DNA of 64,000 nt from Lactarius indigo (taxonomy: Eukaryota; Basidiomycota; Agaricomycetes; Russulales; Russulaceae): assembly GCA_025766275.1 (NCBI GenBank), contig JAFKAC010000063.1, forward strand, positions 248,001 through 312,000, read 5' to 3'. The position numbers and the translations under genes were made by a program. The notes below the pieces were generated by a model. That model searched no databases and was not told the origin of the DNA. It saw only the letters and a list, made by a program, of their open reading frames with translations. Positions 32,231 through 44,527 of the stretch are shown in pieces. Position 1 is the stretch's first letter. The number at the start of each line of letters is the position of its first letter.

Positions 32231-33365
32231 ACCGTTTGCAATGTGAACGCTACAGTAAGGGGAACGCAGCTCCTTCGCCCTCCTCCTTCGCCCCGAGCTA
32301 AGAGCCCGTCCGGTGCACGGTTTGTCGGGCCCGGCATCAGCCAAAAAAAAAAGATTTGTTTTTATTTGTTGGTCCCCGCAACATGACCGTTCGATGCAGT
32401 TTGTCGCACCTGACCGCGGCAATGTCGCGCCCGACCGCCCTGCCACAAATAAAAACAGGTATGGATCCGTTTTTTTTCGTTGTCGGGCTCGACTTGATCA
32501 GCAAGGAGGTGCTGACCATACATTATATGATAAAATTGTGCTTATGTCATTACTAATTGCACGCTCAATTTGTCTAAGGTGTGCAGGATTTGGGGTGGCG
32601 CATGCAGTCACGCAGGTCTCCGCGTGGTGCGAAATAGTATGAGTGTATCGGAAGAGGCTACGAACATGTCCCTATAACATCTCTAAGGCTGCGCGCCAAT
32701 GTAGCGAGGTCGGGTATGCAAGCAGTGGGCAACACAGAGCCCTGGTTGAGGGTAGCCGGAAGCGGTCGTGCACTCTTCCGCACCACACGAAACTTCGCTA
32801 GTGTGGCAACCTTTGTCGAGGAAGCGTCATGTTCAAGTCTCTAAGGCCGCGTGCGATCGTGGAATGCTGGGAAATGCAAATGAGGTGCCACACTGACCTG
32901 CACAGGCTGCTCACAAATGTCGTGCTTACTCACGTGTTTCAACAAAATAAACATATTTGGCCATCGCGACCGAGAGGTACGTTCGGGGGTCCGACTAAAT
33001 ATTTTTATTGCTGGAGCTGACCGATTTCTCCCACTCGTCAGACAGAGGTCGCGAGTGGCCATTTCCGAGGCGCGACTTTGCACCGGACGGGCTCTAACTC
33101 AGCCAGCTATGGCCCGAATGGGACCACTGAACTTGTTTTCATTTATGTTCCCATCAGATTGGCATCAGTACGCGCCGCGCTACGGAGACCCGAGCTCGAG
33201 CAGCGAGCATTTTTGTAAAGTGATTTTGTGTCGGATATCCGAGGTCGAGTTTCCCGCAGGTTGACATGGCCCAGGTGGGCGGCATCATGTGGACAAGGCG
33301 GCGTAGCTACATAGACGCTCTAACTTTACGCTCAATCCAACCCCCCAAACATTCTTCAATCCAGT
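32231..33365. other. Intergenic region upstream of NLR-B
   Basis: No coding sequence supported. An A run (about 32341-32351) and scattered AT-rich blocks occur. The last 150 bases resemble the region upstream of NLR-A, which suggests that the promoter was copied with the gene. Confidence 0.5.
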
Positions 33366-36300
33366 ATGTCCGCTGTAAAAGATGAGGAACATCGCCAAAT
33401 GTCCTCGAATTCGTGCGTAAATGGCTATTGGTCCATGACTTACTTGATAGTGACCTACTATTCCAGCTCGGGTCCCTCACCATCGCAAGATGCGGGAAAA
33501 GGGTACGTCAATTCCTTTTTCGTGTTCCGATACTCGGTCGAGGACTTGAATTGTTCTCGGATAGACCTCAGATCGCCCAATCCCAGCAAAGCCCATCCCG
33601 ACTACGTGTTCAAGTGACTGGTATGTACTCGAATCCTTACTCGTTGATCCCCCGATAAGTGTTTGATGTCCTTTTTTAGTCCTCAGAGCGCACAATATCC
33701 CCCATACCAAGAGTCGGTTTGGCACAAAGTTCTACGTTACTGTAACTAGTCAAGCAACAACAAAGAAGACATCAAGCGTTCCGACTGAGGAACCAATGGC
33801 GGAGTGGAACGAGGACCTCGATGCCTTGTAAGGCGTGCCTCTTTACCCCTCTTTATCGACTGAGAGTTCTGTTCAGCATTGTACAACCATCTGCAAGTCT
33901 TGTATTGCGCCTTTACGAGAAGCGGCGAGCACTTCAGGATATCCTTCTCGGAACGCACGAGATGATGCCTGTAGAATCCCGAACTGGTTCGTCCCTATCA
34001 GTAACCTCGCTTGTTCGAATAGCTGAACATCTCGGGTGTAGACGTCCCTTTTCTTCTCTCCAACGACGACAGTCAAGCTGAAGAGTCAACCCAACCGGTC
34101 ATGCTCTACTTGACGGTCGTCGTGTCGCCTGCGGACTCGGAGAATGCTCTCAATGACGCCGACGAAGCTATGATGACAATCAGTCTCTCGAATAGATTGG
34201 GTGGTGTCCTTGAGAGGATCAAGTGGGTGATGGATACTGTGAGCTCAGTTGCAGAAGTGCGTGTGATGTCCTTTTCGCCAATCCTTCAGTAAGCTTAATT
34301 TGGTGTTCAGCTTCACCCGTATGCGAAGATGGCATATAGTCTACTTTTCGCGATCCCAAAGGTGATCTGTTTGCGCTATTGTCGGATTTCGAAATTCTCA
34401 TATTATGTTTATCTGGATGCTAGACACTCCTGGAACAGTTTCAACGCGATGACAACATCCGAACGTTACTTGTCGCCATGCACGAGGCGTTTGATTTCGC
34501 AAACCAGAAAGACCGTTTTAAGACTATAACCATCGAGCGTGTTCCGAGGCAGGCGCAAATCCTTACGCTCATGTTGCAGCATGTCTGTAATTGCTGTGAC
34601 TTCATCCAATCGTACGCGAAGAATTCGCATTTATGTACGTAATATTTGTCTCTCCCAGTGGCCAACATCAACATACGGTTTTTAGGGAAGCGGATGTTGA
34701 AGACTACTGGCAGCGGAGTGGACAAAAAGATCGAGGACTTTCGGACTACCCTTCTCGAACTGCACAATGTTTTCTTGGATGAAGCTACGATCACCACGGA
34801 GATAACTGTACTCCAAATTCTGGACGATGTAGGAATAATCTCGGCCAATGTCGGCATAATTTCGGCCGACGTGGGAACGATTTCGGCCAACGTCGGCAAG
34901 ATTTCAAGTCATCTTGGCGGGATGGCTTCCCAGCTGAAGTGGGTGTCTAACCAAGTCTTGGATGCTGGTACGTAGCCCTTATATCTTGAGGGATCATCGA
35001 ACTGAGGGTTGTCACAGATATAGACGCGAAAATCAGAGAAATCCCATATGGCACAGGCTCGCGATTCACACCCGCAAAGGGTTGTCTTCCGGGAACACGC
35101 ACAGCGTTCTTGGACTATATTGTCGATTGGGTGAACGATCCCACTTCCGACCGTTGTCTCGTTCTTTTCGGCGAAGCGGGCACAGGAAAGTCCTCGATTG
35201 CGCATGAAATCGCTCGTCGCTTCGACAACATGCATCGTCTTACGTCATCATTTATCTTTTTGCGGAAGGAGCAATCCAAACCTCATCACCTCTTCACGAC
35301 CCTTGCTCGCGATCTCTCCGACCGCTATCCTTCGTTTAAAGCCGCGCTCGGAAGGGTCGTGAAGGACAACTCCTCTCTTCGAGTCGGCACACGTGACTAC
35401 GCTACCCTGTTTCAATCCCTTATCCTCGAACCGCTTAAGGATCTGCACATTGTTGGACCTATTCTCGTCGTAATCGACGCCCTGGACGAGAGCGGAGACG
35501 CAGCTGGCAGGACGGGATTACACACATTTCTCGCCGAAAACATCATCAGACTTCCATCGAATTTCCGCGTGTTAATCACTTCGCGACCGGAGGACGGCAT
35601 CGAGTCTGCGCTCGATGGAGCGCAATCAGTCGAGATCAAGCTCATGAGGGACGCGGAGCTGGCTGCTAAAACACACGACGACATCCTTGCGTTTCTTCTG
35701 GAGAAACTCCATTCGAACCAGCTCAGACGTCATTGCGACGCGCTGGCGAAGAAGGCCGAGGGACTGTTCCAGTGGGCCGCGGTTGCTAGTCAATTCATCT
35801 TAGAGCCTCCCGAGCGCTTTGGTTTCGACAGGGAAAAGGTTATAAGCCATCTTCTCAAACCTGGTGCAAAGCGCGGTGGGCAAGATCCTTTGGACGAGCT
35901 TTACAAAGAAGTGCTCGAAGGCTACTTCACAGCCCCAGAAGCCCGGATTCTATTCCGCTCTGTCGTGGGACAGTTGATAACTTCAATTGAGCCACTCAGT
36001 ATCCACTCCTTGATCACTCTAAGACGACACGCCGACGACGAAGATGACAACGACGACGACGACGATATCGATTTCGACGACAACTACGATGACGATGACG
36101 AGGGTGATGACGACGACAACAACGGTGGCGGTGCCGTTATTATATTGCTCCGCCGCCTTGGCTCCTTGTTGAGCAATGTCAATTCATCCGATCAAAGTCT
36201 TCCCATCACTCCTCTCCACACATCATTCCGCGATTTCCTCACAAATAAAGAGAAGAGCGGCGAATTTTTTGTCAATCTTCGTGACACTCATCGTCAATTG

Positions 36301-39077
36301 ACCCATTTCTGTCTCAATCTACTACTCAAAGACCTCAAGTTCAACGTTTGCAATCTCGAGACATCATATCTGGCGAATGAGGACGTGCCAGATCTTCCCT
36401 CTCGCGTGGTTAAATATATCCCACCTGCTCTGTCATACGCCTGTCGTTTCTGGGACGACCATTTGGAACATATTGGTTTCGAAACCGATCTGTTTGGAAA
36501 ACTTCGAGTTTTCTTCGAGAAGAAACTCCTATTTTGGCTGGAGGCCCTTAGCTTGACTAATTACGTAGGTCTTGCTTTGGCGGCGTGCTCGGCTCTGAAG
36601 GTGTGGTTGGCAAAGTGGTTGACCTCCGGTCAACATGTGAGTATAAATCAATTGTTAAATTGATGAAGGCGATATACTAATAACCGCGATCGTGGCAGGT
36701 CCCTCATGTGGAGTTAGAGAAATTGGGGTCATTTGTCAACGATACCTCCGTGTTCGTACGGTATTTCGGGGGGGCTATGGCAAAGAGCGCACCACACATC
36801 TATCTTTCTGCTCTACCATTTGCGCCAACTGGTTCCCTTGTCTCTGCACACTATTCCAGTTCATTTCCTCGAACCTTACTCTTGGAACGTGGGAGATTGT
36901 CTCATTGGCCGTCGTTAGAGCTGGCAATTTCAACCGTTGGGGGCGAAGTCGGTTCCGTTGCACTCTCACCAGACGGCCAGCGCATCGTCTCAGGTTCGCA
37001 AGATGGGACAATTAGTGTGTGGAACGCCACGACAGGAGAGACGGAGGCAGGTCCATTGACTGGACACGCAGATTCAGTCTGGTCTGTGACATTCTCGCCG
37101 GACGGCCGGCGCATCGTCTCGGGTTCGTGCGATTGGACAATACGTATGTGGAACGCCACGACCGGAGAAACAGCGGCAGGCCCATTTACCGGACATACGT
37201 CTTCTGTCTGGTCTGTGGCGTTCTCACCGGATGGCCGGCGTATCGTCTCGGGCTCGGCCGATCAAACAGTTCGTGTGTGGAACGCCACGACTGGAGAGCC
37301 TGAGGGAGGTCCATTTACTGGACATACGGGTGCGATCTGGACCGTGGCATATTCTCCATGTGGCCAGCGCGTCGTCTCATGCTCATTCGATGGGACAATT
37401 CGCGTGTGGAACGCTACGACAGGAGAGATGATGGCGGGCCCGTTTACTGGACACTCGTCGTCAGTCAGGTCTGTAGCCTTCTCGCCAGATGGCCTGCGCA
37501 TCGCCTCGGGCTCACGTGATCGAACTATTCGTGTGTGGAATGCCGCGACGGGAGAGACTGAAGCCGGCCCGTTTACTGGTCACACGGATTCGGTTAGGTC
37601 TGTGGCATTCTCGCCAGATGGCCAGCGCCTCGTTTCAGGCTCGCACGATCGAACAATACGTACGTGGAACGCCACTACTGGAGCGACAGAAGCAAGCCCA
37701 TTCACTGGACACGCGCGTTCAGTCAATTCTGTGGCGTTCTCACCAGATGGCCAGCGCATGGTCTCAGGCTCGGGTGATCGAACAATTTGTGTATGGAACG
37801 CCGCTACGAGAGAGACAGTGGCTGGCCCATTTATAGGTCATACAGATTCGGTCAATTCTGTGGCATTCTCGCCAGGTGGCCAATACATTGTCTCAGGTTC
37901 GCAAGATGGGACAATTCGTGTGTGGAATACCACAACAGGAGTGCCGTCGGCAGGCCCATTTACCGGACACGCGGACCCGATCAGGTCTGTGGCATTCTCG
38001 CCGGATGGGCAGCGTATCGTTTCGGGCTCAGAAGATGAAACAATTCGTGTCTGGAGCGTTACTACGGGCGAGATAGCAGTCGGCCCATTCACTGGACACA
38101 CAGATTTCGTTTATTCTGTGGCATTCTCGCCAGATGGCCAGCGCATCATCTCAGGTTCGCATGACCAAACAATTCGTATGTGGAATGCCACGACGGGAGA
38201 GACGGAGGTGGGTCCCTTCACTGGACACACGTCTCCGGTCTTGTCTGTGGCATTCTCGCCGGATGGCCAGCGTATCGTCTCAGGTTCATCTGATCGAACG
38301 GTTCGTGTGTGGAACGTCACGACGGGAGAGTTAGAGGCAGACCCATTAATTGGACATACGAATTCGGTCTGGTCGGTGGCATTCTCACCAGATGGCCTGA
38401 ACATCGTCTCAGGCTCGGCCGATAAAACAATTCGTGTGTGGAACGCCACTACGGGAAAGACGATGGCAGGCCCATTTTACGGACACATAGATCGGGTCAG
38501 GTCTGTAGCATTCTCGCCAGATGGCCGGCGCATCGTCTCAAGCTCGGAAGATCGAACAATTCGTGTGTGGAATGCCACTACCGGAGAGACAGTTGCAGGC
38601 CCGTTTACTGGACATACGAATCGTGTCTATTCTGTAGCAGTCTCGTCAGATGGTCGGCACATCGTCTCAGGTTCGCACGATCGAACAATTCGTGTGTGGG
38701 ACGTCTCAGCTACAGAGACGGCGGCTGGCCCAACTGGGCATGTAGATTCGGTCGAGTCTGTAGCATCCTCCCCAGATGATCAGCCCATCGTCTCATCAGA
38801 ACGCGGGTCAATTCGCACATTAAACCCTACGACAGGTCATAGGGTAACTACAAGACCCACCGACTTCACCGACCAATCCATTATTAACGACGAGGGATGG
38901 ATATGTGGTAGCGATGGCGAACTTTTAGCGTGGATCCCTCTAATACACAGGGCCCATCTTCACCGCCCAAGCAATGTATGGGTTGCTGGCGAATATGAAA
39001 CCCGAATTGATCTATCTACTTCCGTACATGGACACAGTTGGACCACTTGTATTAATACTGGGATAGAACCGCTATAG
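33366..39077 (+). CDS. NLR-B: C2-NACHT-WD40 STAND NTPase
   Basis: Full-length fungal NLR-like protein. Eleven exons give 1717 residues: 33366-33412, 33467-33502, 33565-33620, 33680-33827, 33877-33986, 34042-34256, 34311-34361, 34424-34634, 34686-34967, 35018-36636 and 36699-39077. The C2-like domain (about residues 46-170) has VQVTVLRAHNIPHTK, AEWNEDLDAF and LVLRLYEKRR. A helical linker with a VGIISAN-type repeat follows. NACHT has Walker A FGEAGTGKSS (about 437), Walker B ILVVIDALDES (about 533) and LITSRPED. An Asp-rich insertion lies near residues 724-755. Fourteen 43-residue WD40 repeats fill about residues 1005-1606, with a decayed fifteenth. Related proteins such as HET-D/HET-E of Podospora control allorecognition cell death; that role is inferred here. 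The first two small exons follow the structure shared with NLR-A. Confidence 0.9.
36034..36120 (+). repeat. GAC/GAT trinucleotide tract in NLR-B
   Basis: An imperfect (GAN) repeat encodes a run of mostly Asp residues with a few Glu, Asn and Tyr between the NACHT domain and the WD40 part. NLR-A does not reach this region. Confidence 0.9.
36939..38741 (+). repeat. 14 tandem WD40 coding repeats of 129 bases
   Basis: Each unit is 43 codons (the last 42) and ends in GH. The consensus core is SVAFSPDGQRIVSGS-x-D-x-TIRVWNATTGET. Units are very similar at DNA level. The residues differ mainly at positions just after GH, before SVAF, and around the x-D-x of SGSxDxT, for example Q/G, C/W, A/Q, F/G, R/R, H/R, E/E, H/Q and A/K in successive units. 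A fifteenth, decayed unit follows to about 38850. Confidence 0.95.
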
Positions 39078-39337
39078 CAATCCGTAGTCTTTTAGGTCCT
39101 CCGACCTATGATTGAATGTAACATATTGCTCATCGAGGCCAGATCGAGGCAGTGCGACCGGTTGGACAGCTTTGCCTTAGTCTCGGTGGTTGGGACAGAG
39201 CCCGGCTAGACGCCGTAAAAAGTTGACTTTATTCGCCCTTAAGTCACCAGCCGTTGACTCGAGCTGGGCTGAGACCCGGCGTTCATGCCTCGGGGCAAGC
39301 TCCCCGACGTGGCTGGTCGAGCTCTTGATCGGGCTGG

Positions 39338-39960
39338 CCGGGAATATCAGCTTCGAGGTCATTGTTGTTGAGGTAATCGCAACTCATAACGTCCCCAAGA
39401 CAGTGCTAGGACTGCATCGTCTTTTGGGAGAAATCAATTTTCAGGATATGGTAGTTATTGAGATGCTGAAGCAGACTGCGCTCATACGTTCACGTGCTAA
39501 ATGTGCGTGCAGCGCGAGAGTCGCACAGCCCCGTAGTGTGTCAGGAAAGAGTGAGGTACAAACGCAAAGGGGCGCAGTGCTCCTGGCCCGGGCCCTGGTC
39601 AGGAGCGAGCGCCAGTGGCGGTCAGTGGGGCCCTGTTCCTCCATCTTGTGCTGGCGCTGGCGCCGCAACCGCGAGGTGCGACGTTCGGTCGGTTCGCCAC
39701 CCATAGGCATCATCTCCGTCGCCTGGAAATATAACGGAAAATAAAATAGAAACGCCGGATATAAGCAAGGAGGAGCGGTGATGTGCGGTTTCTTACCGTT
39801 TCGGCGCGCGCAATTTCCGGTCCCGCAGACGATGTCGGGGGGACGTCATTCTGAATGCCCCGCCTCTCGAGCGGCGGCGATGGCCAACTTCTGTACACCT
39901 CAAGGTCGTGGTGCTCCACCTCCATCTATGTCTCCGCCTTAGCGCGCCGCGTTCTAAACT
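39338..39960. repeat. Decayed duplicated block X, copy 1
   Basis: Matches 41484-42540 in the same orientation. Both share an AATAT..CAGCTTCGAGG start, CATAACGTCCC, CCCGGGCCCTGG and a CATC.TCTCCGTCGCCTGG segment followed by GGAAAATAAA. Minus-strand frames show weak coding character but no recognisable protein. Confidence 0.7.
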
Positions 39961-40039
39961 TGAATCAGCGGGAAGGTGTCGGGAATTACGCAGGTGTCCG
40001 AGCGCAAGATTGACGTACCCCGCGACGAGGTCTGCGTGG

Positions 40040-41030
40040 GGCCCCAGCGCGGCCGCCACGAGGCCAGTGTGCTAAACGCACGTCACGCCGGTCGGTACGG
40101 CGCGCGGACGCGTCGAGCGCGGTGTACGCGAACGCCAGTGCGAGCCGCTGGCAGTGACTGCCGTGCGCGGTGGCTAGGGCCGTGGGCGAGCGACCAGGAC
40201 TTGGTGAGTGAGAGGTCAGGGTTCGGCGCGTGTGGAAGTACTGCACTGCTGATGCATGAGCGTCAAGAGGCGGGATTTCTGGCGAATGAAATCTGTGTTA
40301 GTGCGTGTGGGAGGGTACATAGACGTGCCGCCGAGGGTCGTGAGCATGCGGAGCTCGCCTGCAGGTGCCCGCGCCGGCCGGTGGTGATAGGGACGTGGGT
40401 TACGGCAGCGGAGGACGTCGGGCACGAGCGCGGGGATGTCATACTTTGAGACGGCTGCGGGAGGTGTGAGTAGCATTCACGTGATGTCGCCCTGATCGGT
40501 GATGGAGACGTGCTTCGTCTCGTGTAAATGCGGGGAGGGCGGGACGTGACGGGTGCTGCATGTACCAGTAGGAACGAGAGTGGGGATGACGATCAGAAGG
40601 GCAGGGCGGGGCGCAGGGTGGGGATGGCGCAGCCAATGGAGAGGAGGTGGATATGTTGTGACTTCAGATATGAATATAGGGAGAGCGTGTGGGATGATTT
40701 GGGGGGAGGGAAACTTACATATTCCCGAAAAAACGTAGGTGGGGGTCTTTGGCGGCCTAATCGAAGTTGTGTGTGCAGTTCTGGTGGGCGGTCCAGTGGA
40801 CGCCGCTGAGAGACACGATGCCAGGCGGAAGGAGGTCATACCTTGACTTCGAGATGGTCTGGCACAACACCGGTTGTAGCGAACGAGACCGCGAGGGGTC
40901 CATAGTCTATCATAGATGGTATATCTAATTGGGAACCGAGTGCTGAGTACTGAGCACGTCACTCATCGACAAGACACGAGTGCAACGTAGAAAGACGACG
41001 GGCCTCCACCAACGATCGCCAAATTGAGAG
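40040..41030 (-). pseudogene. ARH1-type adrenodoxin reductase pseudogene, copy 2
   Basis: Shorter and more decayed relative of the pseudogene at 30690-32230. It keeps an ATG and an intact N-terminal glycine motif (LAIVGGGPSSFYVA) that copy 1 has lost, then stops after a few codons. YDRLWTPRGLVRY, NCTHNFD followed by TAG, DPHLRFFGN, a mutated HETKHVSI segment and a C-terminal LAFAYTALDAS can be read in changing frames. The region encoding the catalytic core is largely deleted. Confidence 0.8.
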
Positions 41031-41163
41031 GTTGCATGAACGCGGCAGTGTCTTGCCCGAGCAAACTCAGTCAACTATAGCCCGAATACGACCACTGTGG
41101 GTTTCTTTATTTTCACATATACGAGTCGTGACATAAACCGATCATGTATGTATAGTTAGTTAT

Positions 41164-41405
41164 TTGAGCGGGCTGAGGCCAAGCCGAAGCGCTCGGATTC
41201 GAAGACTTCCTGAAGCATCCGCGGTGGGAAGGGTCCGAAGTGTTTGAGGCGCGATAAGACAAATGGGACAGTGAGACAGTATAAATGTGCCCTATTGTCT
41301 GGAATGTTCTCTGCACTGGCACGCGTCCTTCCTTCTCGAGGACGCGTGGGCCGCGGGCCGGAAATGAAGTTGTCGCGTTTGTCCCCGGGCCGATACGACA
41401 ATCCG
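41164..41405. repeat. Decayed duplicated block Y, copy 1
   Basis: Matches 42945-43133: GAGC.GGCTGA, GGCCGAAG, GACTTCCTGAAG, ATCCGCG.TGGGAAGGG and CGGGCCGATA occur in the same order. The minus frame includes FGPFPPRMLQEV, whose counterpart in copy 2 is ISAPSHRGYFKK. No known family is recognised. Confidence 0.7.
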
Positions 41406-41483
41406 ATGCAGATGGGTCAGAATGGCGTCAGGATGCGCGCCGCGGAGCGAAGCAAGCTCCGCAGTAGAGCTAATTGTGCTGAT

Positions 41484-42540
41484 GGAATATATCAGCTTCG
41501 AGGACATGGTTGTTGAGGTCACCGTCGATGCGCATAACGAGAGAGGAAGCATCAAGGGAAGCACAAAGAACAAGATGGGGAAGACAGTTTGAAGAAATTG
41601 CCATCGCGTCCAGCTGTGAACAACGCATAACGTCCCTAAGATAGTACCAGAACCTCGGACCGTCTTTAAGGAAAATGAGCTTCAGGTGACAGTAGTGATA
41701 CAGATATCGAATACATAGATTACGAATGAGTCCGAGAAAACCGACGCAGGGTACAAACGCAAAGGGACGAAGGGATGTAGAGGGTGTGGCGAAAAGACTC
41801 TACGCAGACGTGATTGTGTCGCGTACGCAACCTGGAAGTGAGACCTGTCAGTGCCCCTAGCCCGGGCCCTGGCCAGGAGCAAGCGACGGCGGCGGGTCAG
41901 TGAGGTCCTGTCCCTCCATCCTGTGTTGGTGGCGGCGCCTCGGAAGCGCAGGTAGTACGCGGTGGCTGCGAGGCGCGATACTCAGTTGACTCGCCACCCG
42001 CCGGCATCGTCTCCGTCGCCTGGAAATCTGATGGAAAATAAATTTAAAAAAAACGCCGCATAAGCAGAGATGGGCGGTTTCTTACCCTTTCGGCAGATTG
42101 GACTAGCCATGGGTCGACGAACACATGATGGAAGACGTGCTTGTCTTCGCACGATAGCCCGTGCACGTCGTCGCTGTCGTTAAATTTGACGATGTGGACC
42201 GGGCACGTCCCCAGCGACTGACCGACTCGGGCAGCCGGGTCCGCCTGAGGTGGCCCTCAGCGCCGAACTGGAAGGCCCACCTCGAGGCCGCGCTCGCGGG
42301 ACGTCAACTACAGTCGCTCTGCGTCATCGCCATAGACGGCTACGGAACCCGCGCTACGTCTTCTCTGCACCCACCCCTGTCACCGTCACGGCGGGCGCGG
42401 TTTCCAGTCATGCAGACGCGGGGACGTTGTTCTGAATGTCCTGCATCTCGGGCGTCGGCGATGGCCTATTTCCGTACGCCTCCAAGTCCTGGTCCTTCCC
42501 TTCCGCCTCAAGACGTGGCGCTCCATAGTGGAATCAGCAG
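41484..42540. repeat. Decayed duplicated block X, copy 2
   Basis: Longer copy of block 39338-39960, with an insertion of about 100 bases after the first 60. Together with block Y it forms an X-Y / X-Y tandem; only the first unit contains the ARH1 pseudogene. Confidence 0.65.
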
Positions 42541-42944
42541 GAACGTGCGCATAGCATGTCGCCGCGTCCTGGTGGCGCTGGTCCACCCACGTCTCCTGAA
42601 CCGGCAGCAGCGCGATAGCGTTCTGGGTGCCGGACGGCGCGGATAATCTGTGACAGATGGTCAGAGTGTGAGCATTCCTGTATTCCTAGGCGGCACCAGG
42701 TAAACAAAAGTGCCTACATCGGTGATGACGAGTCGACGACCACAGCGAACAAGCCCACAATGTACCCGGTGATACCATAGAGGGTGATCTGGATTATCCG
42801 TGCGAGTGAGTCGTGGAGACGTCAGTGGCAGGAAAGATGTAGCATACAGTAAAACCAGATTATTGGGACCGTACCGTCACAAGAAGACCTGTCTCCAGGA
42901 TGGAGGCCCTCTCGATTAACGTAGACCGGCCCCCTCCATATTCG

Positions 42945-43133
42945 AGCAGGCTGAAGACAGGCCGAAGTGTTCGGGGTCGAGGGCTTCTTGAAGTATCCGC
43001 GATGGGAAGGGGCCGAAATGTGATAAGAATGGGACAGTGAGGCAACACATATCCTATCGTCTGGAGAGCTCTGCGCTGGCACGCGCATTCGACGTCCTAC
43101 TGGGGAGGTCCTCCGGGCCGATATGACAACTTT
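42945..43133. repeat. Decayed duplicated block Y, copy 2
   Basis: See 41164-41405. Conserved order of short identical blocks with small indels. Confidence 0.7.
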
Positions 43134-44527
43134 CTCCCGTAAGCACGCTTCCAACACGCTTCCCAGGCCCATTCAGCACCAACCGCGGACATAGTAGCCA
43201 AGTTTATTTTAAGTCAACCCCTGCTTCGACCTAACCGAGTTCAAGTTGGTTGTTGTCCAGCCTGAGCGTGCGTTCCCACCCAAGCTCTCGGGGCCTCTGG
43301 TTGCGTAACGGGACGAACGCTTCAATTTTGCTGGATCGTCTCACTCTTTTTTCGCCATAGTCCAGCCGAGCATTAGCCATCGGCGTGGTAGACCACTGGC
43401 TGACTCGACCCAAAGTTGCCATTCCTAGCACGATACCCAGGTCCCCAGATGTCAACACCACCCCAACATATCGTATGGACTGTCCCGGAATAAACATGGT
43501 TCCAAAAAGAAAAAAAAAAAACAGATAGTACGGGTTTGTTGCGCCCTTCTCGCTTCTGGGTCTTCACTCCTGCGCACGTCTGCCCCGCTCGCAAGACATG
43601 GGAGGCACGCGGCGGACAACACGACACACCGTTTCGATCATTCAGGTAGAGTCAACTGCGGCCCAGGCCCTTGATGCTGTTTCAATGTTCTATCGGTGTT
43701 TCTGTTACAAGGATCGAATTTCTCTGTTCAGGCCCTTTTCTCACCATTGGTGATATCTCACTAGACTATGACGCACTGCGGTGTGGATGCTCAACTCGCT
43801 TAGCCTTATAGGCCGATAAACGCGGCGTGAAACCTCAGACGAAGTTATCACTGACACACCCCCCTGATCACCGTGGAAGCACGTCTCACACTGCACGCCG
43901 AGCAGAGTGATCAGTCAAATATAACCCGCATTAGAAATTCTCCGGAGCATTATAGTGATCTAAAACCATAGGCCCCGACATTATTTTGTCTAGCAATCAC
44001 GAGTGTCCACGGTCCACGGACATGTCCGCTGACATAAACATAGGCAGACAAGGGCTTATCTACACTCTTATCTTAGTATTTTCCTCCGAGTCGGAGTCCT
44101 GGGAGTCTTGTTCAAGTTTAATTTACCCACGGAGCCTCCTCAAACTGTGCCTTGCAACGTGACTTGTGTCATAGTCCTTCCTAAATCCTGTGACCTACAG
44201 TACGAGTTCCCGTGCTACGTTTCGCTGAGATCTGATGTTCTCGAGCTCTGAGCCCATTATCTCTCACGTTGGTTCCATTGGAATATCTTGGCGCACCGAA
44301 TACTCGGCAATCCTCTTGTAGATGTAACATACGTATGGAGTTACAGACTAGCGGGCAGTTTCTTAATCAAACATTCAAGGAGATCGTGACTTGGGCTGCA
44401 AGGATATAAACTGGAAGGGTTGACCCCTAGTCCCTCACCAACATCTCTCACAAGCTCTCTTCTCCTATACAACACCAACGTACTCGCTTCTGAATTTTTT
44501 CTGTTCACCCAACTTCTCTAAATACAT
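43134..44527. promoter_or_regulatory. Spacer with promoter of the 44528 gene
   Basis: Most of this stretch shows nothing recognisable. TATAAA at 44405-44410 lies about 120 bases upstream of the ATG at 44528 and is followed by a CT-rich leader. Confidence 0.45.
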
